A stretch of 64,000 nucleotides of DNA from Bin87 sp965220105 (GTDB taxonomy: Bacteria > Chloroflexota > Dehalococcoidia > Lucifugimonadales > UBA3495): positions 3,472,001-3,536,000 of the forward strand of contig OZ244811.1 in NCBI GenBank assembly GCA_965220105.1, written 5' to 3'. Made by a program: the position numbers and the translations under genes. The notes beneath the pieces are model-generated. The model worked only from the letters and a program-made list of their open reading frames with translations. It ran no database searches and was not told where the DNA came from. Each line of letters begins with the position of its first letter. Position 1 is the stretch's first letter. Positions 47,186-56,329 of this stretch are shown here, piece after piece.

Positions 47186-47272
47186 GCCCACCTGGCCCCG
47201 GGAGGCCGGTCACAGATAGAACCCGGGGCTGGTATCGCCGGCTACTGTTGCCGGGAAATCCTGACGACGGGG

Positions 47273-48847
47273 CTAGCCCGCCGCGACCCAATCGACGACG
47301 CGTTCTCCGATCATCAGGGCGGTGGGATGGAGACCGCCGGACCTGGGAATCCGCGGCGCTATCGAGGAATCGGCTACCCACAACCCCTGTACTCCCTTGA
47401 CCCGGCCATGCTGGTCAACTACCGCCATCGGGTCTGAATCCGGACCCATCTTGCAGGTTCCGGATACGTGCCGGGCCGTTCCCACAGTCTGACGAATCCA
47501 GAGATCCATGGCGTCGTCGTCGGCCAGAATGTCATCCGATGGACTGATCCGGCGGTCCACCACGTCTTTGAACTCGTCGGATTCCAGCAGGCTGACGCCG
47601 AAACGCAGGCCCTCCCGAACCCGTCTGATGTCGTCGGGATGCTGGAGATAGCAATAGTTGAAAGACGGCTGCACACCGGGATCCGCGGATGCCAGCCTGA
47701 CGTAACCCGATCCCTCGGGCAGCCCAAGAGTGCACGAAATTCGGGCGGCCCGCTCGGGCGGAACGTCGTCGGTCAGGTACCGGGTGCGTACGCCGCGAAC
47801 CCGTTCCTCGCGTTCGTCGATGACGGTGCTGGTCCTGAGCACCATGTCGTTGATTTCGCTGGAACCCTGGGAGGTGTAATGCAGGCTGAAGCCCGGCGCA
47901 TCGGGCTCAGTGATCAGGTTGACGTGGTCTTTGACCTTGTAGGACACGTGGGCGCTGAGGTGGTTCCAAAGACTATGCCCCACCCCGGGGAGTTCCTGGA
48001 TCACGGGTATTCCAAATTGCTCCAACTGATCCCGGGGGCCGACCCCGGACAGCATGAGCAACTGCGGTGACCGGAGCGCCCCGGAGCACAGCGCCACACG
48101 GTCTGCTTCGAGGGTGAACACCTCGCCCCCGCTTTGGGCCTCCACGCCGACGGCCTGGCGATCCTCGAACAATATCTTCTGAACGTATACCCCGCCCCGC
48201 ACCGTGAGGTTAAGACGGTGGCGCATCGGGTTGAGGTGGGTCAGGGCCGCGCTCATCCTGATGCCACCCAGGTTGTTGGTGGGCGCCACTCCAACGCCGG
48301 ACGGGTTCGGGCCGTTGGTATCCTCGGTGGCGCCAAACCCGGCCCGCGAACACGCCGACTGAAAGGCCTTTTGGATGTCCGGCAACGCGCCGGCCTGGCG
48401 TCGTCGCACCGGCATCGGTCCGTCCGACCCGTGAAAATCATCCTGGATGTCGAGGTCATGCTCCATTTTTCGGTAAAAGGGCAGTACCTTGTCGTACGAC
48501 CATTCGTCGTTGCCGAGGGCAGCCCAGGAGTCGAAATCCTCGGGGAACCCGCGTTGCATGGCCTGACCGTTGATCGACGACCCACCACCGATCACCTTGC
48601 CCTGGGCTACATGGATTTCGCCCTGCTCCTCGGTGATGGTGCCCCGCAGTGCCCAGTTGTGTTCCGAGTCGGGAGATTCCGCGTACCTGGTGTGACCGAA
48701 CTTTATTTCGTCGGGAAGGGTGGCGGGATCGGGATAATCCGTACCGGCTTCCAGCAACAAAACGGAGGTGCTCGGGTCTTCCGCCAATCGACTGGCCAGC
48801 ACCGATCCGGCCGCGCCCCCGCCGACGACAATAACGTCGTATTTCAT
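47273..48847 (-). CDS. GMC-family flavin oxidoreductase (choline dehydrogenase-like), 524 aa
   Basis: Glucose-methanol-choline type. YDVIVVGGGAAGSVLASRLA is the FAD dinucleotide motif, EIHVAQGKVIGGGSSINGQA the GMC signature 1, VALCSGALRSPQLLMLSGVG signature 2, and GTARHVSGTCKMGPDSDPMA with SSIAPRIPRSGGLHPTALMI the catalytic His-bearing end. It oxidises an alcohol with FAD; the substrate is unknown. The ATG at 48847 has GGGAGGG upstream. It is at the end of a 340-base gap with a -10-like TATAAT on the minus strand. Confidence 0.92.
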   Translation of the reverse strand: MKYDVIVVGGGAAGSVLASRLAEDPSTSVLLLEAGTDYPDPATLPDEIKFGHTRYAESPDSEHNWALRGTITEEQGEIHVAQGKVIGGGSSINGQAMQRGFPEDFDSWAALGNDEWSYDKVLPFYRKMEHDLDIQDDFHGSDGPMPVRRRQAGALPDIQKAFQSACSRAGFGATEDTNGPNPSGVGVAPTNNLGGIRMSAALTHLNPMRHRLNLTVRGGVYVQKILFEDRQAVGVEAQSGGEVFTLEADRVALCSGALRSPQLLMLSGVGPRDQLEQFGIPVIQELPGVGHSLWNHLSAHVSYKVKDHVNLITEPDAPGFSLHYTSQGSSEINDMVLRTSTVIDEREERVRGVRTRYLTDDVPPERAARISCTLGLPEGSGYVRLASADPGVQPSFNYCYLQHPDDIRRVREGLRFGVSLLESDEFKDVVDRRISPSDDILADDDAMDLWIRQTVGTARHVSGTCKMGPDSDPMAVVDQHGRVKGVQGLWVADSSIAPRIPRSGGLHPTALMIGERVVDWVAAG

Positions 48848-49186
48848 GAACCCTCCCTGAACGTAAGGTTGTCTAATCCGCTTGATCTCAACGGACGCTA
48901 TTATAACCAAAAAGTCGCCCTGCCGGGTGTCACGGATGCTGTGGTGCATCGGCGGCCCGGCCATCCGGGCCGAAGCAGAGGTATTGGGAGGTATCAACCT
49001 CTTTTTGCTGACCGCCGGCATTGGGTAACGGCTGGTTTGAGGCAACGCCGTGGCATACAATGAGTCAAACCCCAATCAATCGTGGAATGATGTTGGAGTC
49101 GGACCCGGTGGGCAAGGCACCCATGGCCGGGCCTTGCGGGTCGGCTGGCAACGGATACCACAGCGTCAAATTATCCGAGGACCGGC
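48848..49186. other. Gap of 339 bases; candidate divergent promoters
   Basis: Between the divergent GMC gene and the 328-residue protein. TATAAT is present on the minus strand around 48901-48906 with no good -35; nothing else recognisable. Confidence 0.4.
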
Positions 49187-50173
49187 ATGCCTGAACGCCC
49201 CATAACCACCACCCTGCGGCGATTGACGCTGGAGTCCGCCGACCAACAGGACAGCCCGCAGAGCGAGGTGTCGGACGTCACCGTGGGGATGCTCACTCCG
49301 CTATTGCAGCGGGCGTTGGCCGGCGATCCGCAGGTATTGATACCGCCCACGAATTACTGGTTCAGGGCCAGGGTCGTAACCGCCGCCGACTCTGCGGAAG
49401 ATTCCCTGCGTGTGGCATTCGGCACCGTTTCCGCCGGCGCTGAACCCATTTTCGAGATGACGCTTCGGCCACCCGACGCCGCCGGCGCTCCGGCCATCAT
49501 GATGGCCAGCATCGGCGGATGGATCGAAGCGACCGCCACCGGTTCATTGGGTGTCAGATCCGATGCGGATCGCATCGCCTACGAAATCGCCGACCTGGAG
49601 CGGTGCGTGGCGTGGACGTGGCTGGAGATGCACGGGTACGCCGACCGGGACCAGAAGATGGCCAACCCCCTGGAGGTCCTATTTGCTGCGGGGGCGGGCA
49701 TGTTGACCACCGTCGTGCAGGAACCGGGTCAATCCCCGGAAGTTTGCGCGCTGGTGCTGAACACTCCCGAGGCTATCGGGCAACTGGCCCAAACCCCGGA
49801 AACCCAATTGCAGACCCGGTTGTTCCACGTCGGCGCCGTATACCTGGTGCCCCTGGTAGCCCGCGTCGGAGGTACCTGGTACGAATCGTGGATCAATCCC
49901 TGGTCCGACGGGGGTCAGGGCCTGGTGGAGTTGGAGATACTGGCCGCGCAGGAGCGTGTCGTGTTCCTGATCTACGACGGCACGTCCCTGGAGCCGGCCC
50001 GCACGGTCCAGATTGCAAACTCCCTGGCCGAGCGAGTGGCTGACATCCGGCGGACGCTGGAAGGAGTGGCAACCTGGACGACGGAGGATTTCGCGTCGGC
50101 GCGGGAGGAGCTGTACGCCGCCTACCCAACGCCCCAGGACCTCATCGCCGGCCCGGACGTCTCCTCTCCGTAA
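49187..50173 (+). CDS. Hypothetical protein of unknown function, 328 aa
   Basis: Soluble, acidic, starting MPERPITTTLRRLTLESADQ. No membrane helix or recognised motif. A segment AERVADIRRTLEGVATWTTE near the C-terminus is helical. The base composition and codon use look like the neighbouring chromosomal genes. A frame on the other strand is a shadow. A start codon at 49187 with GAGGACC upstream. Real gene, no function proposed. Confidence 0.7.
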   Translation: MPERPITTTLRRLTLESADQQDSPQSEVSDVTVGMLTPLLQRALAGDPQVLIPPTNYWFRARVVTAADSAEDSLRVAFGTVSAGAEPIFEMTLRPPDAAGAPAIMMASIGGWIEATATGSLGVRSDADRIAYEIADLERCVAWTWLEMHGYADRDQKMANPLEVLFAAGAGMLTTVVQEPGQSPEVCALVLNTPEAIGQLAQTPETQLQTRLFHVGAVYLVPLVARVGGTWYESWINPWSDGGQGLVELEILAAQERVVFLIYDGTSLEPARTVQIANSLAERVADIRRTLEGVATWTTEDFASAREELYAAYPTPQDLIAGPDVSSP

Positions 50174-50299
50174 CCCGCCGCGGTCACTGCGGGGAACGAG
50201 GCGACGAGACGATCTCGATGCCGGTACGCCACCCTGACGTCAACGGGATTGCGACGCTTCGCTCGCAATCACAGTGTCACTCCACGAAAACGCTCGGAA

Positions 50300-51283
50300 T
50301 CAACCTCGTCCCAGCAAAGATTGAGTGCGGTTTCGCAGCGTCTCCTCGGCCTGCTGGCATACGTCATGAAGCACCTGCGCGGCGGGACGGATGGCGTCGA
50401 CGCTACCCGCTGACTGACCCATGTACACCGAGGCAGCCTCCGCATCGTGGCGGGCGCGGGCATAGGCGACATCCGACGCCAGCTCTTCCCGTTGCAGCCG
50501 GACTTCCTCCTCACGCCCTTCCCACTCCCGCACCAGGCGGTTACGGTACACCCGGCCCGCAATTCCCGGAGGCCAGGGCGGATCTCCCAGCAGGTCGTAA
50601 AATCGGGTGAACGTGGTGTCCTGGCCGTCGCTCTGTATGACGCGTTGTTTGAACTCAGCAGGCACTTCCACCGCCTCCGGGGTCGCCAGCATGGCGGTGC
50701 CCAACCAGGCGCCCTCCGCTCCGGCGGCCAGAACCGCCGCCAGGGCCCGTCCGGTGGCGATTCCTCCCGAGGCCATCACCGGAACCTGGGGGAACTCCTC
50801 CACGATGGCCGTCAGCAGCGGCAGCAAATTCATCGACCCGGTATGGCCGCCGGCCTCGTTGCCCTGGGCCACCAGCACGTCAGCCCCCGCGTCCACTGCT
50901 TCCTTGGCCCCTTCCCGAGTCTGCACCTGGCACATGGTGATTGCCCCGGCCTCCTTCGCCCTGGCCAGCCACGGTTTCGGGTCGCTGAAAGAGAAGGCAA
51001 TCACTGGAACCTGCCCATCGATGGCCGCCTCGAAGTTGCCGGCCATGGTGGGAATGAGGTGGGTAATGAAGCCAACGGCGAAGGGCAGTTCCGTCTGGGA
51101 CCGGATGTAGGCGATCTGCTCCCGCACCCAGTCCGTCCCGAAGTCGTTGATTGCGCCAAAGCTGCCCAGGCCACCGGCCCGGGATACCGCAGCAGCCAGC
51201 CGGCCGCCGCTATGGTTGCTCATGGGCGCCGACATGACGGGATGGGCGATGTGAAGAAGGTCCGTAATTCGGGTGCGTAACAT
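50300..51283 (-). CDS. Nitronate monooxygenase (2-nitropropane dioxygenase-like), 327 aa
   Basis: FMN-dependent TIM barrel. MLRTRITDLLHIAHPVMSAP is the opening; SHHSGG-like SNHSGGRLAAAVSRAGGLGS, LVAQGNEAGGHTGS with the glycine-rich FMN site and VPVMASGGIATGRALAAVLA, AEGAWLGTAMLATPEA follow. It oxidises nitroalkanes (nitronates) or related compounds. The ATG at 51283 has AGGACTAAAG upstream. The upstream region contains the 11-bp tandem repeat at 51321-51408. Standard length. Confidence 0.9.
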   Translation of the reverse strand: MLRTRITDLLHIAHPVMSAPMSNHSGGRLAAAVSRAGGLGSFGAINDFGTDWVREQIAYIRSQTELPFAVGFITHLIPTMAGNFEAAIDGQVPVIAFSFSDPKPWLARAKEAGAITMCQVQTREGAKEAVDAGADVLVAQGNEAGGHTGSMNLLPLLTAIVEEFPQVPVMASGGIATGRALAAVLAAGAEGAWLGTAMLATPEAVEVPAEFKQRVIQSDGQDTTFTRFYDLLGDPPWPPGIAGRVYRNRLVREWEGREEEVRLQREELASDVAYARARHDAEAASVYMGQSAGSVDAIRPAAQVLHDVCQQAEETLRNRTQSLLGRG

Positions 51284-51320
51284 CTTTAGTCCTGCTGGCC
51301 GGAGACGATTCGCCTTCAAT

Positions 51321-51408
51321 ATAGCACCCGAATAGCACCCGAATAGCACCCGGATAGTACCCGGATAGTACCCGGATAGTACCCGGATAGCACCCGGATA
51401 GCACCCGG
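51321..51408. repeat. Eight tandem copies of an 11-bp unit
   Basis: ATAGCACCCGR repeated eight times with only C/T and A/G differences (units 4-6 read ATAGTACCCGG). It lies 38-125 bases upstream of the nitronate monooxygenase start and in the gap with the divergent dienelactone hydrolase. The period of about one helical turn would place each unit on the same face of DNA. Confidence 0.9.
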
Positions 51409-51550
51409 CCGATCACCCTGAGCCAGTCGAAGGGTCGCCGAGTTCTGATGAGCGGGGTTGCCAAACGAGTACATGCCCTCGACCAGCCGAACCGGTCGCT
51501 GTTACCATGTCGCCGTCTGATTACAACTTTGCTTGACTCCCTGGAGGTAC

Positions 51551-52288
51551 ATGATGGTTCTCGTTGGCCAAGAATTAGAGACCGGGACAATCCAGTACGC
51601 TAGCCGGGACGGCACGATGGTCGATGCCTTCTACAGCCGACCCGCCGGGGCCGGGTCGTATCCCGGCGTAATCGTCACCATGGAAGGCATGGGGTTGATG
51701 GACCACCACAAGGATATCGCCGTCCGTTTCGCCGGGCAGGGCTACCTGGCCATCGCTCCGGACCTCTACACCCGGGAAGGCACGCCGGAACCGGAAAACG
51801 TGCTGGCCACGCTATTCGCCTCTCCCGACTCCCGCGCCATGGACGACCTGGATGGTGCGGCCCTGTTCCTGAAGTCCCAGGCGCACAGCAACGGCAAGGT
51901 GGGCATCATCGGCTTTTGCTCCGGCGGCCGGTACACCCTGATGATGGCCTGCCTGAGCAGCAACATCGACGCGGCGGTGGACTCGGCGGGCGGTCACATC
52001 GTCCACGACCCCACCGACCTGCGCCCGGTGCAACCCATGGATATGGTGCCGAACCTGTCCTGCCCATTGCTGGCGCTATTCGGCGTGGAGGACGAGAACC
52101 CCACGCCCGAACAGGCCGAGCAGATGAAAGCGCTGCTCGAACAGAATGGCAAGACCTACGAGTGGGTGATGTACGACAACGCGGGACACGCATTCTTCGC
52201 CGACTACCGTCCCAGCTACCGGGCCCCACAGGCCCAGGACATGTGGCACCGGGTATTGCTGTTCTACGGCCAACACCTCAAAGGCTAA
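51551..52288 (+). CDS. Dienelactone hydrolase family protein, 245 aa
   Basis: Alpha/beta hydrolase of the DLH type. YPGVIVTMEGMGLMDHHKDI, APDLYTREGTPEPENVLAT, then VGIIGFCSGGRYTLMMACLS with the nucleophile Cys in GFCSGG, a VEDENPTPEQ segment that may supply the acid, and YDNAGHAFFADYRPSYRAPQ with the His. It may hydrolyse dienelactone or a related lactone or ester. GGAGG is eight bases before the ATG at 51551. It is divergent from the nitronate monooxygenase. Confidence 0.9.
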   Translation: MMVLVGQELETGTIQYASRDGTMVDAFYSRPAGAGSYPGVIVTMEGMGLMDHHKDIAVRFAGQGYLAIAPDLYTREGTPEPENVLATLFASPDSRAMDDLDGAALFLKSQAHSNGKVGIIGFCSGGRYTLMMACLSSNIDAAVDSAGGHIVHDPTDLRPVQPMDMVPNLSCPLLALFGVEDENPTPEQAEQMKALLEQNGKTYEWVMYDNAGHAFFADYRPSYRAPQAQDMWHRVLLFYGQHLKG

Positions 52289-52306
52289 CGGGCGCTGGCT
52301 GACCCA

Positions 52307-52326
52307 CGCCAGAACTTATTCTGGCG
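52307..52326 (+). terminator. Perfect hairpin after the dienelactone hydrolase
   Basis: CGCCAGAA-CTTA-TTCTGGCG (8 bp, four-base loop), 18 bases after the stop. No T-run, so termination strength is uncertain. Confidence 0.4.
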
Positions 52327-52359
52327 TCGCCGGCGGAGGATCCTCAGGTGTTCCCACTT

Positions 52360-52468
52360 TGTCATTGCGAGCGTAGCGTGGCAATCTCGTCGCCGTAGCA
52401 ACGGCGGTGCGGCGACGTATGTTCAACCTCATCGAGATTGCCACGTCGCTATGCTCCGCGCAATGACA
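52360..52468. repeat. Dispersed palindromic repeat, copy E
   Basis: TGTCATTGCGAGCGTAGCGT, GGCAATCTCGTCG..., internal GTAGCAACGGCGGT, GAGATTGCCACGTCGC and CGCAATGACA. The internal part matches the copy at 61667 closely, so these two form a sub-family. Confidence 0.85.
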
Positions 52469-52490
52469 GATGAAAGTGAGGTTGTTCGGC

Positions 52491-53531
52491 TTACATGGGC
52501 AGGTACACCACCTGCCCCGTCACGGCGCTGTGGTACACCGCCTCAGTCCACTCCATGTAGTGGACTCCCGTTTCGAAGGCCACCATGTCGACCTTCTCCG
52601 TGCCCCGGATGGCGTTGGTGAACTGCTCCTCCACCCGGTACCTGGCCTGAGCTTCCGGCGGGTTGGGGACTTCGGTCAGTTCCCGGTCACCGCGCTTCCC
52701 GGCCCAGACCGTGCGCTGAGGATCGACGTGGATGGTGCCTTCAGCGCCGAACATCCAGATGTGATTTCCGCCGTTCAGTCCGGAGGTGGCGCTCATCTGC
52801 ATGTGGACCTGGGCTCCGTTGGCCAGCTCATACAGAATATCGATGTGGTCGGGGATGGCGACCGAGGTTGGATATCCGCCTTCGTCCCTCCGGTAGGGCA
52901 CGTGCACCTTGGACATGGCAATCACCCGGTCGCCCCGGCCCAGCCAGCGCATCATGGACTCGTAGGATGCGCCGATGTTCAGCGTGTTGTAGCCGCTCAA
53001 CGACCGGTCATGGCGCCAGTGCAGTGGAGCGTCGAAGTCGGCGAAGTTATTCTGCAGGGACGTGAAGTCGACCGAAAGCAGTTCGCCCAGATGCCCGTCG
53101 TCGATATGGCGCTTCAGGATGTTGTCTATGGTGTAGCTCGTCGAAGTTGGAGTCAGCTGACAAACCAGTTCTGGATGGGCCCGGGATGCGGCGAGCATGT
53201 CGCGGGCTTCCGCCGCGGTGGAGGCCATGCGCGCCTCGGTGAGCACGTGCTTGCCGGCGTCCAAAGCGGCCAGGGTCATGGTGCGGTGCATGTAAGGCCA
53301 GGTGCCGATGCACACCGCGTTGATGCTGTCGTCGTCCAGCAACTCCCGCCAGTTCCCGTAAACGGTCGGAATGTTGAACTGATCGGCGATGGCCCGCCCC
53401 GACGCGACGGTCCGGTTGGCCACCGCCACAATCTCGCAGTCGTCCACACCCAGAAACCCGGGAATGTGGCGCGCCCGCACGTTACCGCCCGCTCCGATGA
53501 GACCCACCCGGATTTGTTCGTCAGACATCAC
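52491..53531 (-). CDS. Gfo/Idh/MocA-family oxidoreductase, 346 aa
   Basis: N-terminal Rossmann domain: IRVGLIGAGGNVRARHIPGF (GxGGxxxxxH), CEIVAVANRTVASGRAIADQ, and INAVCIGTWPYMHRTMTLAA; EARMASTAAEARDMLAASRA with the family Lys position altered. The C-terminal domain includes SLQNNFADFDAPLHWRHDRS and WMFGAEGTIHVDP. NAD(P)-dependent oxidation or reduction of a sugar or related compound. The ATG at 53531 is preceded by AGGAGG. A single gene. Confidence 0.88.
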   Translation of the reverse strand: MMSDEQIRVGLIGAGGNVRARHIPGFLGVDDCEIVAVANRTVASGRAIADQFNIPTVYGNWRELLDDDSINAVCIGTWPYMHRTMTLAALDAGKHVLTEARMASTAAEARDMLAASRAHPELVCQLTPTSTSYTIDNILKRHIDDGHLGELLSVDFTSLQNNFADFDAPLHWRHDRSLSGYNTLNIGASYESMMRWLGRGDRVIAMSKVHVPYRRDEGGYPTSVAIPDHIDILYELANGAQVHMQMSATSGLNGGNHIWMFGAEGTIHVDPQRTVWAGKRGDRELTEVPNPPEAQARYRVEEQFTNAIRGTEKVDMVAFETGVHYMEWTEAVYHSAVTGQVVYLPM

Positions 53532-53820
53532 TTACCTCCTTGGCAGATGCGCTCAATTCTCCAGGACAGAATGGTCAGGACGTCCGCCAACCCTGGATCG
53601 CAGCCATCCTATCATCCGGGCTGGGGAACGCTGCTCAAAAGGGGTTGTGCCGCCCGTGGTTGCCAACCGGGAATCAACCCGTCCGGTGTTGCAGAGCTGA
53701 TGCCAAGCATGGAGCCGTGGCAAGGCAATCCGTGATATTTTGTGGTCGCAGCGCCGAAGGAAACGTCGAGACCGTGAGCAACTAACGTCACTACGCCGAC
53801 GGGCTGTCAATGGTGGATGT

Positions 53821-54630
53821 ATGCCGATACTGGACTTGGATGGTTGCCGTTTCCATTACCACGTGGACGACTTTTCGGAGCCCTGGCTTGAACCGGCGCC
53901 GGTGTTACTGCACCATGCCGCCGGCGGAAATGTGCATCGCTGGCGCGCCTGGGTGCCGACGCTGGCCCGGCGTCACCCGGTGGTGCGCTTTGACATGAGA
54001 GGCCACGCCGGCACCGCGGCCCCCGCGGATTTGAGGTTTGCGCTGCCGGAGTTGGCCGCCGACATCGCGCGGGTTTTGGATGGACTCGGCATGGATAAAG
54101 CGCACCTGGTGGGCGCTTCTGCCGGCGGCATCGTGAGCCTGCGTTTTGCCCACGATTTCCCGGACCGGTTGCACAGCTTGACGCTGGTGGCGTCTACTCC
54201 CCGGTTGGCCCAGATGGGGGCCGACATGGACGCCGGAGCATGGCGGCGGATCCTGGAACAGCAGGGAACTCGCGCCTGGTTGCTGTCGGATACCGCCAAG
54301 CGATTCGGGCCGCACACCAGCCGCCAGGTTATCGAGTGGTACGCCGACGAGGGGGAGAAAACTCCGGCGGAGGTGGTGCTGGCCCTCCAGGGCTGCCTGC
54401 TGGCGGAGGACCTGTCGCCGCTGTTGACTGAAATCAACGTCCCGACCCTGATACTGGCCGCATCCCAGGACGAAATCACGCCACCGGACGTTCAGCAACT
54501 GATGGTGCAGCGGATGCCCCGCGCCAAATTGGAAATCTTTGACGGCGTAGGGCACAACATGAAGGTGGAGATCCCCGAAATCCTGGCCGTGAGAACCCTG
54601 GATTTCATATCCGCCCAGCAGGGTGCCTGA
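53821..54630 (+). CDS. Alpha/beta hydrolase fold protein, 269 aa
   Basis: Starts MPILDLDGCRFHYHVDDFSE. VLLHHAAGGNVHRWRAWVPT is the HGG-type oxyanion motif, VRFDMRGHAGTAAPADLRFA the strand 4 segment, KAHLVGASAGGIVSLRFAHD the nucleophile elbow (GASAG), LILAASQDEITPPDVQQLM the Asp, and FDGVGHNMKVEIP the His. All three triad residues are intact. A hydrolase of unknown substrate. The ATG at 53821 begins the family-like part. Confidence 0.9.
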   Translation: MPILDLDGCRFHYHVDDFSEPWLEPAPVLLHHAAGGNVHRWRAWVPTLARRHPVVRFDMRGHAGTAAPADLRFALPELAADIARVLDGLGMDKAHLVGASAGGIVSLRFAHDFPDRLHSLTLVASTPRLAQMGADMDAGAWRRILEQQGTRAWLLSDTAKRFGPHTSRQVIEWYADEGEKTPAEVVLALQGCLLAEDLSPLLTEINVPTLILAASQDEITPPDVQQLMVQRMPRAKLEIFDGVGHNMKVEIPEILAVRTLDFISAQQGA

Positions 54631-54678
54631 GCATACCGGTGAGTCGGCGGGGCACATGATGGGGCGAGCATGGAATGA

Positions 54679-54771
54679 ATGGAGCCCTTGTTGAGCAAAA
54701 CCCATCTTTCCTACGAACCCGACCCCTTGTCAGAGTTCCTTAAGGAAGAAGGAATCACCGCCAATGATTGA
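54679..54771 (+). CDS. Possible 30-aa leader peptide coupled to the cation transporter
   Basis: A short frame starting MEPLLSKTHLSYEPDPLSEF whose TGA overlaps the ATG region of the transporter at 54764 by eight bases. Overlap suggests translational coupling. The frame is short, so its reality is uncertain. Confidence 0.4.
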   Translation: MEPLLSKTHLSYEPDPLSEFLKEEGITAND

Positions 54772-55456
54772 ACCGCATTCCCTACGCCAGACCGCTATTA
54801 TTCTGGTCCTGGCGGGGCTGCTATGGAACCTGGTAGAAGCCGGAATTGCATTGTGGGCCGGGGTTGAGGCTGGTAGTGTGGCCCTGCTGGCTTTCGGCCT
54901 GGACAGCGTTGTGGAACTGCTGGCTGGTGGGGTCATGTTGTGGCGGTTCAGCGGCGTCCGAGAGGAATCGGAGGAGGGGGCGGCGGAGCGCAGGGCGCAA
55001 AAGTTACTGGGACTGAGTTTCCTCTTGTTGGCGTTATACATTGCCCTTCATTCGGGCGCCAACCTGCTGGGATGGTTCCCCGAGCCACAGCCGAGCCTGG
55101 TCGGTGTTGGGATTGTGGTCGCAAGCGCGGTGGTGATGAGTGTCCTCTACGTGAGCAAGATGCGCATTGCCACGCGGATGCAGTCCCGGTCGCTAAGGGC
55201 GGAGGCTCTTGAAAGCCTGTTCTGCGACCTGCAGGACCTGACTATTCTGGTGGGATTGGGGTTAAACACCTTATTTTCCTGGTGGTGGGCGGACCCGGTG
55301 TCAGCCTTGGTCCTGGTTCCCCTCTTCGTCAAGGAAGGCTTGGAGAATCTGTCAGGTGATGAGGAAGGGCACGAAGGTCCGGAACGGCGCGTCTGCTTTT
55401 GCGGCAGTTGTTGCTACGGTTTGCTTACCTGCCGGGCAGCATGTTGCGGAGCGTAG
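54764..55456 (+). CDS. Cation diffusion facilitator-like membrane transporter with Cys-rich tail, 230 aa
   Basis: Five to six membrane helices with CDF-like motifs: NLVEAGIALWAGVEAGSVAL then LLAFGLDSVVELLAGGVMLW with the helix-2 Asp, and RAEALESLFCDLQDLTILVG with the helix-5 acidic residue, followed by WWADPVSALVLVPLFVKEGL. The C-terminal cytoplasmic domain of normal CDFs is replaced by a short tail RRVCFCGSCCYGLLTCRAAC that holds seven cysteines, a likely metal-binding patch. It probably exports or senses a heavy metal. A short coupled frame precedes it. Confidence 0.8.
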   Translation: MIEPHSLRQTAIILVLAGLLWNLVEAGIALWAGVEAGSVALLAFGLDSVVELLAGGVMLWRFSGVREESEEGAAERRAQKLLGLSFLLLALYIALHSGANLLGWFPEPQPSLVGVGIVVASAVVMSVLYVSKMRIATRMQSRSLRAEALESLFCDLQDLTILVGLGLNTLFSWWWADPVSALVLVPLFVKEGLENLSGDEEGHEGPERRVCFCGSCCYGLLTCRAACCGA

Positions 55457-55601
55457 TCGGGTGATGCCAGTTGCCCCAATCGCACGTTACGCTTGCTGGG
55501 CTACCAGGTCACGCCGGTTGATGGGTAATGAGTTTCGGGCTATATTCTGACGCAGGATGCCGGGATTTTCACATCTTCGGGTTGGACGTCCTTGAGGCCG
55601 T

Positions 55602-56219
55602 TTACCAGCCGATGCTCTCGGGAATGAGGACCATGGTAATGCGGCCTACCACAGGCTCGTGCTCCATCACGAGGTATTTGCCAATGGGGGTGGGAGCCAC
55701 GCCCCGGCCTTCCAGCCAGCGGTCGTGGCGCTCCAGAGTGAAGCCGCGGGTGCGGGCCTCGGCGTCGGACAGCGTGGGGCAGATTTTCTGCGTGCCTGCC
55801 ACGAGAATGACGCGTCGGGCGCCGTAGGAGTAAGCTCCAATCTGGCTGCCGGAGCTGCTGGCGATGACAATCTCGCCAGTCTCGGCGATGGCCTGCACGC
55901 TGCCCACGAAGTAGTCGGCGGTGGTAGTTTTGCGACGGAACTCTCGCTGGGCTGCCGGATCGGGCTGGGACATCATCTGGTCGTGCAGGTTGATGTAGCG
56001 GTCGTTGCCGTGCATGTACTCCGTGTAGCCGATGGCGTCCAGCGTCTCCGAGGTGTTGACGAAGACCTCGGAACCCTCGGGCACCAATTCCCGCAGCTTG
56101 GCCAACGCTGCCTCGCGGCTCTCCGCCAAAACGGCGTCTACGTTGCGGGCGGCCAGGGCCTCGATGGTCCGGCTGATCGATTCGGCGGTTGCCGGAGCGT
56201 AGGGGGTGTCCGAGGACAT
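55602..56219 (-). CDS. LUD-domain (LutC/YkgG-like) protein, 205 aa
   Basis: LUD domain proteins are parts of lactate-utilisation complexes. AALAKLRELVPEGSEVFVNT and SETLDAIGYTEYMHGNDRYI are the start; TADYFVGSVQAIAETGEIVI then ASSSGSQIGAYSYGARRVIL and VAGTQKICPTLSDAEARTRG are the typical LUD core. The partner proteins LutA and LutB are not next to it, so the role in lactate oxidation is unproven. The ATG at 56219 opens the family-like part. Confidence 0.85.
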   Translation of the reverse strand: MSSDTPYAPATAESISRTIEALAARNVDAVLAESREAALAKLRELVPEGSEVFVNTSETLDAIGYTEYMHGNDRYINLHDQMMSQPDPAAQREFRRKTTTADYFVGSVQAIAETGEIVIASSSGSQIGAYSYGARRVILVAGTQKICPTLSDAEARTRGFTLERHDRWLEGRGVAPTPIGKYLVMEHEPVVGRITMVLIPESIGW

Positions 56220-56329
56220 TGTCGCGCCTCCTGGATGTGACTCACCGCGCCCAGCCCGGCTGGAACGAGCGCGTCCTGCCCGGTGGTGGGACGCTCGTCC
56301 CCTGACCCTGCCCCAGGCAGGAGATGGGA

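Noticed and set aside
51321..51408. CRISPR array
   Set aside because: The units are tandem without spacers, 11 bp long, and no cas gene is near.
51210..51590. A minus-strand frame with repeated YYPGAIRVL-type units
   Set aside because: It is just the translation of the 11-bp tandem DNA repeat; no ribosome site and no further coding signal.
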